DNA of 64,000 nt from Neolentinus lepideus HHB14362 ss-1 (lineage: Eukaryota; Basidiomycota; Agaricomycetes; Gloeophyllales; Gloeophyllaceae). The DNA lies in assembly GCA_001632425.1 (NCBI GenBank), contig KV425553.1:723498-787497 (forward strand). The letters are read 5' to 3'. Position 1 is the stretch's first letter, and each line of letters opens with the position of its first letter. This document shows positions 1-13,293 of the stretch, piece by piece. Position numbers and translations under genes: made by a program. The notes under the pieces are model-generated. The model saw only the letters and a list, made by a program, of their open reading frames with translations, was not told the DNA's origin and did no database searches.

Positions 1-941
1 TCGCAGTAAGTCGGATGTGCAAACGAAGAGGACGATTGTCGACCTCGACCGAAGCTGGGAACCGGCAAGAACATTGTGGAAATGGGCGAGGCGCAACTGC
101 TGGGTAATGTCATAGGTGACGCTGCTGTTGAGCGCAGCACGCGCCGTGTTTTGATGCAGTGGTCTCACGGAGACTTGACGGACCATCGATGGACCACGGA
201 CGGACTAATAAGCATGACATCTCGGCATTTCTGGCAGCGGCAGCTTTGACAGTTTCTGCCACAAGTCAAGTATCCCTCTCCACAATTGAAACATTTTATG
301 CACACCGTGCTCATCGGTTTCATATATATGACGGTCTTCAATACAATGACCAGAACCCGCGTCAAATGTATCACTCCATTGGAAGCACTGTAGATGGAGT
401 TGTATGGAGAGGCACTAACCTTCGTCTCCATTGAAGTGGTGAAAGCAATGGCTATTGGCTAGTACGCGAGGCAACGTTCCACTGTCATTTTGTTTCTGAG
501 CCATTGCATGATTTGCTAAGTCCAGTCGACAAAAAGCCAGCTACTGCCGGATCAGGATGTCGATTCTTGGTGACCACCCTGCATCATATCCTCAGCCACA
601 GAGAAGCAGAAAAAGGAGGCTTATGCGAACGGGAAACCAGAACAGAGAGGGATCTGCCAGGACTTGCCGTTGATAGTATAACGAGCTTGGGTGTCAGCTA
701 GAGCTCTCTTTCTCTCGTAGTGTTCGCGTCGATATGACTCAAAATGACACAAATACAAGCTCGTATAATAGGCTTCTACCGCTTCTGATTAGACCAGACG
801 CTGCTCACCGGCGTGAAGAGGGAAACGGCGATCTTGAGGTCAATGCGTGAGGGTACGTGAATTTAAGCCATCCCAGTGAGATCCAAAACATTCACAGGAT
901 TGGACAAGCCCGAGACATTTCTATTACCTGCGCAGCGATAA
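1..941. other. Gene-poor left edge
   Basis: No reading frame here exceeds about 90 codons, and none shows a family motif or a convincing exon chain. The first 120 bases could be the edge of a gene outside the window, but nothing recognisable could be read on either strand. The stretch is best treated as intergenic or decayed sequence. Confidence 0.5.
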
Positions 942-1417
942 TCAGCTTGTGATACGGACATCCGTGAGCAACGCAAGCATGATGAAACCAGATACGCACA
1001 TGGAACCAAGAGCAGGAGCGCTCCCGTGGGCTGCATCGGTGAAGAGAGACATTATACAGAGCCGATGACCAACGGGCGATCCGAACGGTGAGCCATAAGG
1101 GACATCGAGCTCGCGCAGGGCATGAAGGTACTTATCCAAGACGCGTCTGATGTGCGTTTTTGTCTCCTTGGATAATGACAACCAGCGGGTCTCCAGAGTG
1201 GCGCCAGGGATCTTGGTCATGAACACGAAGGGCGTGGGCCCAACAAAACAAGCGATGCCGATAAACACACGTAAAATGACGCATTTACAATTGGGATAAG
1301 GCGGTCAGAGTGACGTTTGCGATGACCCAACGATTTCGGGGCACTACATCGAGCGCAGTGATGGATATAAAGGGCGAGAGACGATGCCGCTGTCAGCAAG
1401 TACCGGTATCTCTGCAT
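942..1417 (-). pseudogene. Possible relic of an APH-type phosphotransferase-like kinase
   Basis: Two short overlapping minus-strand frames are present. The one starting near 1268 contains FVFMTKIPGATLETRW followed by an amphipathic, charged stretch and then PYGSPFGSPVG. This resembles the mid N-lobe of fungal aminoglycoside-phosphotransferase (APH)-like proteins, which commonly have an F-x-x-M-T-x-x-P-G block followed by a helix and a Gly/Ser/Pro-rich segment. I could not find the ATP-binding N-terminus upstream, nor the catalytic H-G-D-L-x-x-x-N block downstream, in any frame. If the resemblance is real, this is a truncated, decayed copy rather than a working kinase. The assignment rests on one short block and could be chance. 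Confidence 0.3.
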
Positions 1418-4400
1418 TCACAGCAGTATCCTAGATAATCTATATCGACATGGTAAGTCAAGTTTATAATCTGTGACATGAGTTGGCGACATATTCTGAT
1501 TCAAGATATGACAGGCCCCCTACAAGGTACGCTGACATCGTTAGACCAAGCGCTTGGAGCTTTTGTCAATGTATTCCTGCTGTCAACAGAAGGGTGACAA
1601 GATTGAATACCGTCCCGTTGGCGGCCAATCGGATACTGTATCGCACAGCACCGGGGAGATCGTCGACATCACTGACGAGGGGGGAGTGAGCACTATATCT
1701 TTGGGCCACACCTGTGGATGACTGACATATCTGCTGTATGTTAGGAGACCCGCTACTCCATCAAGAACGACACTACGGGGAAGACGACTAGTTACCAGGT
1801 ACGTACTGATTCTTGTGCTTGACCAGTGTTGTCGTGCCGACTTTTAGCTTGCAGGAGATGAACATCGTGAAGAAAATCTAAGAATTGGGGGATTGAAGAA
1901 GTCTGGTTTAAATCGTGTAATCTATAGTTGTCGCAATTGCGCTTCCACCTTTCTGTGCCATCTGAGTCGAATATCTGGAGCGAGCGTTGTTAGAACGAAT
2001 CAGGACGCGAGAAGAGAACATGTGAGGACAAAGGAGGCTTGGTCCGATTGCCATGCGGATTTGACTTACGATGAATTCGCTGCCTATTCTCAGGGTTGAA
2101 GAACGGACGCGGGTTCCTCAGCTCATCTTCTTATGGCGACTGCGAAGTTTGTCGCGGCCCGAATTGCACTAACAAGTCTGATAAAGGGTACGCTGAGAGA
2201 GTAATCTGGCCCGTCTCAAGCACTTTATGCCGAACACCAGAGTCGATGGGTAATCACCTTTGACGCGCTGCACTGGACAGAATCACCAACGTAATACGTA
2301 CAGATAGCGGTCGAGATGACGCGGAGCAAGGACGTCGAATGTTCAGTGTATACAGTGCGTTGACAGGTGGGGGTCCAGTTACTTTTCAAGTGACATGGCT
2401 GTGTCTTTCGTTCATGCTCGAATGCTGTGAGTAATAAGTGAATTCATGATGAAGAAGAAATGCATACATAACATAGAAGGGGGCACGTTAGTGCCGAGAT
2501 TCTTCTTTATCCTTCTGAGCATCTCGATCAAGAAATGATCACGACAGAAAATATGCAGCGGCGGATCTCAGTAATTTCTTGAATGTTCTTGATACAGCCA
2601 AGACTTTCTGGGATAGGAAAGGTGTGCCCAATAAATGCTGTCGACGCTATAACGCGAACATGCTTGGCGATGGACAGGGGTGTGAATCAAGAATCATCGC
2701 TGAGGTTCTTGAGCATCGAATTCTGTTATCTCACAGCTCGTGATCCCGTTGCGGTCCACAGGCAGGTGTGGCTTGACGATATGCCACTTGGGTACTAACG
2801 TAATATCAGTCAGCGAAGTCCGCGAGCGGATCGAGGCAGCAGACTTTGCCAATGGCAATTACGTATGGCGGGCGTGGCGGCATCTTAATGCAGGGGAGCT
2901 ACTGAGAGCAGTGCATGCCAGAATCCGGATCCTATTGATCTGGAAAGAGACGGATATCAGAGACAAATACAAAGACGCCGATATCAAAATTGATAGTAGC
3001 ATATGCTGCTGATTGCTTACTCGCCTTATGTTCCCGTGTAATGGGAGACGTTATCCGTGAATCGATACCATGACAGCTTGAGACCAGGCCTACTTCCAAG
3101 ATACCCGGAGGTAATGCATCACGTTTATAACTTCATTTGCACGTCTTCAGATGACAGGATGGGTAGCGCTGGTACGCACCATAAACGTCGTGTTTGAGGA
3201 CATTGATACCTACGCACGTCGTCCCGTTAAGGTTCAGAGCACCACCGAACAAAGGTTAACATCAGTTTTATGTTGAATGAAACCTGACATGAGCGCCTGT
3301 GGAGTTTATACGTGAGTATCACCAGCCACAGTAATTAAACGTCGCAGTAATGGAAACACCGGGATATTGATAAGTTGTGAGTTGACAGTTCAGACGAAAC
3401 GATGCATCGGAGCTTGTCGGGTTAAACTTGATTTTGACTACACCATCACCGACCACCTCCGTCCTATCCTGAACAGTTCCTGAGGCGGCGGTACTCTATG
3501 CTAAGACTATTTTAATGTGATTTCGCATGACTATCTGATACGATCACCACTGTTCGGGACATATGACATGTCTAACTCCTTAGACTTAACGAAGCGCCCC
3601 TCATTTTATGGAAGAATGCAAGGTACTCAGAGACGCTATTCGTCTTAGCATTCCCACCGCCTCCGAGACCGGTACCTGCGGTAGCTTGTCAGTAATCTCC
3701 TTGAGAAAAACTTGGCCTGTCCAGAGTGGCGGAGGTAGCGGCGTCTTGGCACTTGGCGTATTGCCCCGCTTCGCCGGAGTATGTCCAGTGCACTGAGCCA
3801 CCATGGACGACATTGATTCGGGGATCTACTATGCTCCGTCTGCTCATGACCACACCTTCGTCGAATATGGTCTTGCAAGTACGACCCTTATATCAACCTT
3901 TTATATGGAGTATGAGTCATAATCCGACCGAGGATCTTACTTATAGCTTATTATTGATGTAGCCAGCTCAGTGAATGGTTCGTACTTTCGCTCTGCATCA
4001 TAGACGAAGGTTGTTAATTTTTCTGTTTTTTGACGTACTAATTGATGAGAGCTCTTCTCTGGGCTCCCCAAGCTGTATATCGCACTGAGTGACCACTAGC
4101 CATCTCTGCCCATATCGGACCTGAACACGATCTGCTCGCGTACCGTAGTCGCTCCTGTCCTAAAGAATGGAAACAGTGCTATGAATCGCACTACTGCGTG
4201 CATGATAGGTGAGTAAGCTTTCTGCCGTCCTCCATTCTGGCTATACGCTGGTACGCGGGAGTAATCAGCGGTCTACCGCTCTTGCCGTCGATGTGAGACT
4301 GGATCCTCTCCCAACGTATCCGCTCAAGGTATGGGTGCCATCCAGCTATCTATCGTTCCGGGTACGCTGTTTCGTCCACCCCACGTCTTCTAGTCTCCCT

Positions 4401-6513
4401 CTCAATGATTGGACACACCAATACTCCTTCGGCAGGCTACGATTGTGTCTGCGTCAGCTATTATAAGACAAGGTACCAATTCTCCGAGTCGTCGTGCCTC
4501 CATCTCCATATACGAGTAAGTCAGCTCAAGGGCCCGCCGTTCATCGTGATGATATCGGCGACACAACACCGTGTACTGATATTTAGTGCTAATCACAAGT
4601 GGTCGAGGGAACTGAGTCGCAAAGGAAGACTGGATAGTAATAACATCTCCATTGTGTTCTGGTTCCCGTCATGAAGTTTTGGAGGGTAAGTCTCTTGGCG
4701 TTAGAACCTCAGTCCAATCGTAAGCATAACGCGGGAACTGATTGATCTCGAGGCTATTTCCGAAGGCTGTAAATCGCAAAAGATACCATGATGCCTGGGA
4801 TTTCTTCAGACGAACATAGACCACGACGAGGAACTTTGGTCCACTAGACTACGGTGTACAAGACACTGAAGAAGCCTTTTCCAGCGGGTATGTCATCGGT
4901 AAAAATGTTACGAAAACACCGACGCTGGTGATGTCGGGAAAATACTAATTAGGCTTCCATTCACTGTCCTGTTACCAGATCAGTTTTTGGAATTGTTCTT
5001 CTCCTATCCAGTCTCTTGTCATTGATCACTCGGTGGCGTAAGCTCCGCCCCATGTGAAGCGAGATATTGTCTTGCGTGTTAAATGGCTCAAGACTATTCG
5101 CCTGTCCCGTTTGGTGAGGCACAGTGCGCTCATGCTACCTATAGTATCCCCTGACTCCGATCCTCTTTTGTAGGCTTATGACTCTGTTTAAAGCTTCTGT
5201 TAGGCACAAACCACTGAAAAATGCAAGTCCAATCTCCTCTTGGACCCTCATATGCTGATACAGCTCCTTCTGTTGTCAGCAGTTATAGTACAACGGTTAT
5301 CCGTCGGTGAATTTCTTAGTGGCTGTCACAATGTCTCCGGTTCCTAGACATTACAGACCTAGAGTCTGACGATACCCTTACATCCGGTGTACCGCACCCA
5401 AAGCTCAGTGCTAGATCGTTCCACAACTACCACTCGTATTGCGCGGTCCCGAGTAGCTATAAGGAGCATTCATCTAATCTGATTGCGACACCGATCTATT
5501 GGAAGGATTTCCCGGCGTCTTGGCGTATTCGAGTCTGGACAGCGGCTTCTCAGCAATTCTCAGAATCCTCTGTCCCGACCGGTCCTGTGTGGACCGTCGC
5601 AGTCCCACGAATTCCACAGCATGTGCGACCATCTGCTTCCGGCGCATAGTAGAGATTCCAAATTTGTTATACATCTCCACTCGGTGCTTGAATAGTAACA
5701 GATCTATGGCTGCTCCTACGGAGTGTGAAGTGGATATAATCCAAGTGGCCGCCGGTGCGCATGAGTTTAGCATTGCCTAGATTCCTGTACACGAGCAACA
5801 ATGCGCTGTAGATGTGCATTGGAATCAGCTGGCTGACTTCTGTCCACTGTATTACAGCCTGAGGTCTCTCTCTAAATTACGTTGACCTTGTATACTCCAG
5901 GACGGGTCTGAAACTGCAGAGCAGTGAACCGATATACTTCGGCGTCCAGGGTCATTTGCGCTCCCCTATCGAAGATCCCCTAAATCTGGATCGATTAATC
6001 GCTGTAGGTAAACTTATCCTTAACATAATCGAATCATTGCGCAGCTGTGTCCCGTAAGCGAAAATGTAGATCGGATCGTTTCATTAGGTGACAGGGTATA
6101 TATATGCTGTATTATGCACACCAGACATTGATGAAGTGCAGGAGGCAAGTGCTGAATCAAATCTTTGCCTATACCGTACGTCCTCCCGTAAATAAAGATA
6201 CAAATAACAGAGCTTATCAGGCTATTCGTGATGATAGCATTTAACGGGAAGGGTCCCAGGATAAGAACGAATCTTTCCAAGATCCTTGAGCCGGCCGGAA
6301 AGAGGTCAGTGAAGGAGGCATGGCGGTGGACAAAGTTGCGGGAGCATGCTGATCAGGGCGTGACCGCATGCCAGCCAACGTCGTGGTCAGCAGGTGGCGA
6401 CCTTGCCTATTTATGGTGGGCCCAGACACTTCACCAGTCGGGGGCGCTACGTTTCCGACGGTATTTCTAGGCTTTCGAGTCAGCGTGCCTAGCAAAACAC
6501 GCGAGACAGTGGC
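1418..6513. other. Gene-poor 5-kb stretch
   Basis: All six frames are broken every 60-100 codons, as expected by chance. I found no chain of exons with matching phases, no reverse transcriptase, integrase or transposase motif, and no tRNA-like element. It may be decayed transposon or long intergenic DNA. No positive feature can be supported. Confidence 0.5.
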
Positions 6514-7744
6514 TTACGCTACAAAATTATCCAACTCAACTATTAGTTGATGGAGCAGACACGCAGACTCTGTTTGATGTCTCTTAGACCGTCCCAGTAT
6601 CTCAGCGGCCTTGCGCAATCGAAGCGTCAGTTCGAGCACCACTGTGTAGCTAGAAGGCTCATTTAGGCATCCACAGTGTCCCTCTCTGTGTTCCGTAGTG
6701 GAAGGAGGGCAAGTACCGAGGTGGGCAGTGGGTTCCTTCGACGATTCTGAATGGAGGACCCGATCTAATAAGTCTCCGAATAAACCGTCTTCTACCATGC
6801 CCAGTGTTGGATAGCCAGCGGAGAAAAAGTTCGCTAGATGTCCGTCCGAAATCTCATCCTGACCATCGGAGGCTATGGCTACCGACGGGCGGTGTACGTC
6901 ATCCCTCGGTGTCAGGACAAGAGGCGAAGGACAATTGAAAGCCTGTGGAGAGTCGAAAGTCAAGGGGTATGAACCACTGGAGGGCGAAGCAGTCTCTATG
7001 AGAATGTGAGGGCGGGAAGGCGATGAGTGCGATCGGTCGGGGCTTGATGGTATCTGAATGTTTGGAAAGCTTCCTTCCACATCTATCCTCATGGACGTTG
7101 ATGACGGCGATGATGCAACCGGACTCTGGGACGCCACCGCAGTAGGATCTTGTCGCGCCGAGGTATGAAATTCGGATGCGTCAGCTTGTGAAGCTGCCTG
7201 CATTTGCGCTTGCACCCAGCGAGGATGGGGTTTATTCTTAAGCTAGCGGGGATTGATAGTCAGGCGATGCGAAATGCCAAGTGGCAGACAAGAGTTCACC
7301 TCTCTTATTACACGCTCGAGTTCAGCGACTCGGCTCTGGAGTCGCGATTTCTCGTCCTGGTCGTCTCTTCTGTGTGACCATATTAATGTGACATCATAGA
7401 CATCAAAATCCGTATCGCTTACCGCTGAGATGGATCGTCGATCTCATAGATGCATAAACCCGTCTATCAGAGAACCTCAGTGTTAAGACATAAATAACTT
7501 TGAAACGATACGCACCAGTCCCAGCTGCGTGCATCGACCGCAGGGTCGCTTTCTGTCGCACTAGAAGGCGGTTAGTAAGTCGATACAGTATAGTCAATGG
7601 ACATACCATGCGCTTCGAAGTATGGCAATTCAAACATGATTGAGTCGTCCGGTTGCGACGGCGCTTCCTGTGGTCGATGTGGGCCGTCCGGCTAGCGCCT
7701 TCAGCAGGAGTGCGCTTCTTAGGAGCAGTCGCCTCCGAAGACAT
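6514..7744 (-). CDS. Zn(II)2Cys6 binuclear-cluster transcription factor
   Basis: A fungal DNA-binding regulator. The model has five exons: 7744-7607, 7560-7516, 7463-7423, 7369-7300 and 7242-6514. The joined product carries a basic stretch (HRKRRRNRTTQ) followed by a cysteine cluster spaced C-x2-C-x6-C-x5-C-x2-C-x8-C (blocks CLNC, KRMC, CGRC, and TGLC after TQLGL), which is the zinc cluster. A short charged coiled coil follows (DEKSRLQSRVAELERVIRE), the usual dimerisation linker. The remaining roughly 240 residues are Ser/Pro/Thr-rich, with a C-terminal helical end. There is no fungal-specific middle homology region, so the protein (about 330 residues) is short for the class. The cluster is split over three small exons. 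It stands alone between two gene-poor stretches, so its targets are unknown; the nearest coding neighbour is the MFS exporter 5.5 kb away. Confidence 0.88.
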
Positions 7745-10700
7745 GGCAGAAGATGAGGGAATAGATTCTCGAGTATGAGATGGCGGAATTATTTAATACT
7801 TTAAGCAGCGCCTGCACAGAACGCCACCAAGAACTGCCAAAGAGGACCTACTTTCGGAGGCTCAGGGACCGAAGGTGGATACAGAGAGTACATTCGAAAG
7901 CTGGAAGATTAAGTAGGGTCGGAGAGCCAAGATCGAATCCGCCGAGCGAGAGATCGAACCAACCTATGGTTCCCGTGAGCCTGAGAATGTACCGAAGAAC
8001 AATCAACATTCACTTACTATTCGCTGATTGCACGGAGGCACAGGGTAACTGTAAAGCTCGGTGTCATCCGCTGCGTGACGGCATCTTATTCGAGAAAGAT
8101 TGGGGTACGAGAATAACTGCTTCAGTCGTTCTCTTTCGGCGTCACGTCCGCAAACACAATGTTTACGGCAGGCGCACGCGATGCTTGTCCATGGGAACAT
8201 TGCACCCATGAAAGGTTGACTGAGACCAACCTCCACATGCTGATGTCGCGAGACATTGTAAAAGCAAAGACTCCGTGATTGAGCTTCTCGGAGCGGGATG
8301 GGGCCGTGCACCCAACGTGGATGACCAGAAACTGAGTACTGCAGTACTGATTGAAGTTCCATTTTTGCCGTAGGCTTTGAAGCGCTCGGGGCGCTCGGGG
8401 TTTGTTTTGAGGCGAAGATTGATTATAAAATTAGGATTCCGGTTGGTCGTTTAACATTATTGTCGGACTATGGTCTTGGACGCATGGTCTTTGCACTGTC
8501 ATGAAGCACGCTTTGGTTGACTCGGTTGAAACTCTCTGCGACTGATCACTGCTCTGGCATGCATACGTGACATAAGGATCCACTCCGAGTCGTAAGTTGT
8601 TCATCTCGAGTGTTACACAAAGTGTCCCAAGATAAGGAGGATTCGTATGCACTGTGCAAAAGGTCTCCTTCTCTCTACCACATATCATAAGCTAATAGGG
8701 CATTGACTAAATGAGCGATTCTAACCTGTTACCGCCAATAAAGGACAGGTACTGTGTACTTTGGACATATTGTCTGGCGGACATGCCTTGGAAGCAGAAT
8801 AGGTATATCTCTCAGCGTCCGAATACTCCTTGTTCGCCGGAGATTATCAGGATTATATCCCCTCCATGCTGGTGATTGACAAGCGGGTGCTACCCTCGGA
8901 GATACCTCGAAGCGACTTAGAAACGCTCGACTGTATCGATGTCAATTTCCTCTCATTGACGAGGAATGTCCTGACAATACCAACGACTAAAAGAATGCCC
9001 GCGCATCCTCCTTACCCTTTCCCCCTTGTCCCTGGGCCAATCATGAGAGCGAATTTTCGATGACTTGGAATCTGCGACCCACTTGAGCGTCTAAGGTGTG
9101 TGAGTCCTGGAACGGGACACATCGAGCTCATCTGTCTCATGAGTGTTTGCGTTCTGCTGTCACTGGAAGCCTGGATGATCGACGTCACGATAGGTTACCA
9201 ATCTGGTGCCATCCATGGCATATGCCAAGAGCCCAAGATGAGGGACAATCTAACTTGCCGCGCAGGATAGAATCACCTGAGAACCTCGAGAACCGCAAGA
9301 CACCGCTTCTATCGCTATGTAGAACAAAGACCACGTGAGGGTAGGATGACTCACTGTGGCAGTTAGTCAACTTGTCGTTTCTTGTCCGTAACAGCATACT
9401 GACGGCCCCTCTCGGGATAATCTGGGCCAGGGTCCTGAAATGCAGGTCCAGACCGTTGCGATTTCATCTTGAAGTTCAGAGTAGATTACGATGGTAACTT
9501 TGGGACGTCTCCAGTGCGCACCAATGACAACTTCATCTGTCTATTTGCACAGAGCAGCCAAGGAAACCAATGCCGAAGGGACTCTGATGATGTATACAGC
9601 TTACCACTGTGGCGAGGATCTGATAGCGAAGATAAGACTCTGTTTTGGGCCTCGCGCATGGCAATGTCGAGAAATACGGATGAAGTTGTCCATGTGCGAG
9701 AAACATTGCTGCAACTGCTTGCGCTGCAGAACCGAAGGTCACTTAGACCCCGGCATCAGTGGGAAAGCCACATAAAGAACCAGGTCTATATCGGATCCGA
9801 GTTGGCGTGGAGTTTAATTAAGAATGGCTTGGCGTCCAGCACTTTGGCTCGGGAAAGTCCTGGTCCCGGTGCGGGCTTCCACTTTTCATTTCGTGAGTAA
9901 ACGCTTCCGGAAAATGACAGCATTAATTATTCTTTCAATCACAGAAGAGCTGATTTGGATTTTCAGTCTGGCCTGCTTGACGTGAAAGCGGTATCGAGAT
10001 GCGGGCATAACTCACCTCCACATTTTCATCCTTATGTTCGCGTTGTCCCGAAGCTGACAAAAACATTTGCAAGCGTTCAGCAACTCAATACCGGACGATG
10101 AATTTGTTATTCAGCCGATACACCATACTAGATGTGTTCAGCTGGGTGCAGTAATTCGCGCCACTGTTTGTTTTTGGTTAATACATCCGCTTTGAGCTGT
10201 TGACGGGAAATAAAGTCACCGAAGAGGCTTGTATAAGCAAAGTGGCTCGTACCCGATTCACCCCACGACTGTCCAAGCCGGTGTCAATTCGGGCCGCGGT
10301 CCGTACGTACCACGAGAGCTAGAACTGACGGAGCTAGAGGTGGAAACAAGGGAGTTCAACTGTGTGCACACAAACGGAAGTGGACTCAGAACAGAAGAAT
10401 GCGATATGACCTAGCTGTATTGCAGTCCAACAGAGACCGTCAACTGATATCCGCCGATACCCGTGAGCTATTAGATATCGTGGAGAGAATTGACTTCAAT
10501 GCACCAAATAATCTACACCTAACCCCCAAATTATTGTCAGGACTCGCGAGCGGATATCGTCGATTATGGCGGATCCTACTAGTTCTGGACATCATCGTGT
10601 CATCAACGGTGGCTGCTATAACCACTGATTTCTTTTTAGCCACCTCGCCTACCACGTCCACGGATACCTGGTGCTCATATCAGCAGTTCACTAGAGGCCT

Positions 10701-13293
10701 GTTCCAGGAGAAAGGGCATTATCTTCTGCCTCTTATCGTGGACTTTGAACTAGCGATGTCAGGAATCAGGTGAAATGTACTATGATTATACCAGGCTTCA
10801 AAACGTGTCTGCTCGGTCTAGTATTTGGAGACAGTGATGATCCCTTTGTTCTGCGTAGTTCGTGACCTGGATAAACGACGCTGATCAGCTTTACTGAGCG
10901 AATCACACAGATGTCATACGTTAAAGGATCCTTCAATGGCAAGGTCCGAGCACCAGTTACCTAAAATCAGACTGAGACATGTCAGTGTGTGGCAGCCATG
11001 TCCATCATACAAGGCTAGAAACGTGCCTGCTTTCATGGTGACACCCTTTCTGACGAAGATGCTGGAGAACCTGATGACTATGTAGAGCCAGGACCCATCG
11101 CTGAATAAGCCCTATCAGATAGAAGGTGTGCCCCTTGAACATCCAGCAACGAGTATGGGTACCAAAATAAAGCACAGAATAGACTTCCGGAGGAAGTCCA
11201 CAGAAGAGTTGGTCGGAAGAGCAGAATGGGAGTGAGGAACTAATATAGTGATACTGGAGACCAGCGCGTGAGATATACAGAACAGATGACTGTCTGCAGA
11301 CATAAATGTTACGATCCCGCGATCGGCAAGTTGGAAGAAGGGGCGCTATCCGCAAGAGGTTATATTGTGCGATCGAGGTTTGGTTTAGAGTATGATCGAT
11401 GCTGAGCTATCGTTCTCTCTGGGTGATAGCCCTGAACGCCGGAGATGCTAACGAGAAGTCACATAGATCCGCGATCGTGAGGGCTTTTAATATGAACGTC
11501 AGTGTTGTCGGGACCCGTGCTAATGCTTGAGCTTACAATTGCCAAGGATTGATCAGGTCAGCATATATAGGTCGTGCCATCTTTGACTTCCTCAGTGGAT
11601 TGTGGAGCATCTAAAAGTAGCATATCAGACGGCACCATAATATATACTATGTGAAAGTCGAAGCAAATTATGTTCGTGGCTGTATGTTACATCGATTTAG
11701 TTCGTACCATAAGGACTGAGTGTCATAATCTGATCCTGGCTCACCTTCGGGAAATGTACGAGACAGTGGAGATGACCGGGACCAATTTGCTGTAAATAGC
11801 TCCGGACACCGTCAGAACACTGACCAGCGAACGAGTAAGACTTGTACATCCGAGAATGATACCCGGCGTTAGCAGAGTGGATGCCATGGACCAGGTCGGT
11901 AGACGCTAGAATTAATATTAAGAGACCAGGTGAAGACGCGCATAGCCCGATATATGCAGGATGCAGGCCAGATTAACATGCCACATCTGTTAGTCGAAGC
12001 ACCGGTGTTCTATATCGATATCTTTAGTACATCTGCACTCTGTATGCTAGAAGATGAATTAGCGCCACAGTCGTCATGGATCATTACAGAGATCTGATAT
12101 CATATCTATTCGCAATAGAGTGCTCATTCGTTCGTATGATGTATCATCCGACTTCATTTCGTATTTCGTTTGAAGCCGGAGAATTTCATAATGATTTGGT
12201 TGGCATGATGTCCACTGATTTGCCAGATATCAGGTTGTGCCGCGTCACATGGTCGTAGGGACATGGAGATTCACGGGCTCCCGTGCTCCCTTGCATTTAG
12301 TAATTAACTTGTAACTCATTGCATAGTCCGAAGAGTTGCAGATCCTCCATAGAAGTGGACATGAGTAGTACTGCGCGCATTATTAATGTGGAAGGATGAA
12401 CGGTCTTACCTTGCGCGACCGTACGACTCACATCCTCGCCCTGTTGGACTTGTAGTGTATATCTCCACCCATCTCACCAGTACGAGAGAAACCCGTTAAA
12501 TATCATATGATGAGTAGTGCCATACAGCATGAACGACGCGACAATCTCTCGACTTGATCTTTTATGCTGTGAATGAGACAGATATATTTAAATGTCCGCA
12601 AATTAATGAAAAGATGCACATAACTGGTGGTCTCGATCCTCGACACCATGTCAGCAGTCCAATGAGAGCCGACGAGTGATGGTTTTCGCTCCGGGAAGCA
12701 AAAATTGCAGCTAAAAGAAATCCGGTCCGAAGTCCTTGGTGGCCCGAGTCTGGACTCATCGCAGCTGTCCAATTTCCCTGCACTAATTCTTGTGACTTAA
12801 CAGCGGAAGGAACGATAGAAGGAATGGTGGCCACATGAGGGAGAACGGCTGGTCGGCATCCTTCAGAGGGTTCACAGCCGATGATAGGGATGGCGATCAT
12901 CTCTTGAAATGAGGGAGCTCAGGGAGGTAGATTTACGTTGGAATCCCTCTAGCAAGTGCACAACTGACTCGAGGCGGCGATGATCCCTTCGTATACGTAG
13001 CAGAACCACTTCGAGCGGACTTTCGCGCCCAAGAAAGTCTCATAGAGGGTGCGTGTTTAGAACTCGGCATTGAGTAAAGATTTGAGTCTGCCAGTCGCAT
13101 GCGTTGCCGATCCATCACGTGGAAGACGGCAACCCACAAAGAATTTAAAAAGAAGACTCAGACTGCACGACCTTCGGGCATTTCTCCACAGTTTCCCCAC
13201 TACTAATAGTTCACGTACGAGAAATGGACAGACCTAGTTGTCAGTAGTCGTGCCCCTCTTCGCGCTTCTCCTCTCAGTGCGGACACGGTCGTC
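7745..13293. other. Gene-poor 5.5-kb stretch
   Basis: No recognisable gene. The longest open frames are 124-143 codons (7780-8211, 9469-9900 and 10399-10773, all plus strand). None shows a motif, signal peptide or splice-linked continuation that I can support. A small direct duplication of GCGCTCGGGG lies at about 8384-8402. The part nearest 13294 must include the promoter of the MFS gene. Decayed mobile DNA is possible, but no terminal repeats or coding remnants were recognised. Confidence 0.45.

Noticed and set aside
10399..10773. 124-codon frame considered as a transposon fragment
   Set aside because: No reverse transcriptase, integrase or transposase residues, and no flanking repeats.
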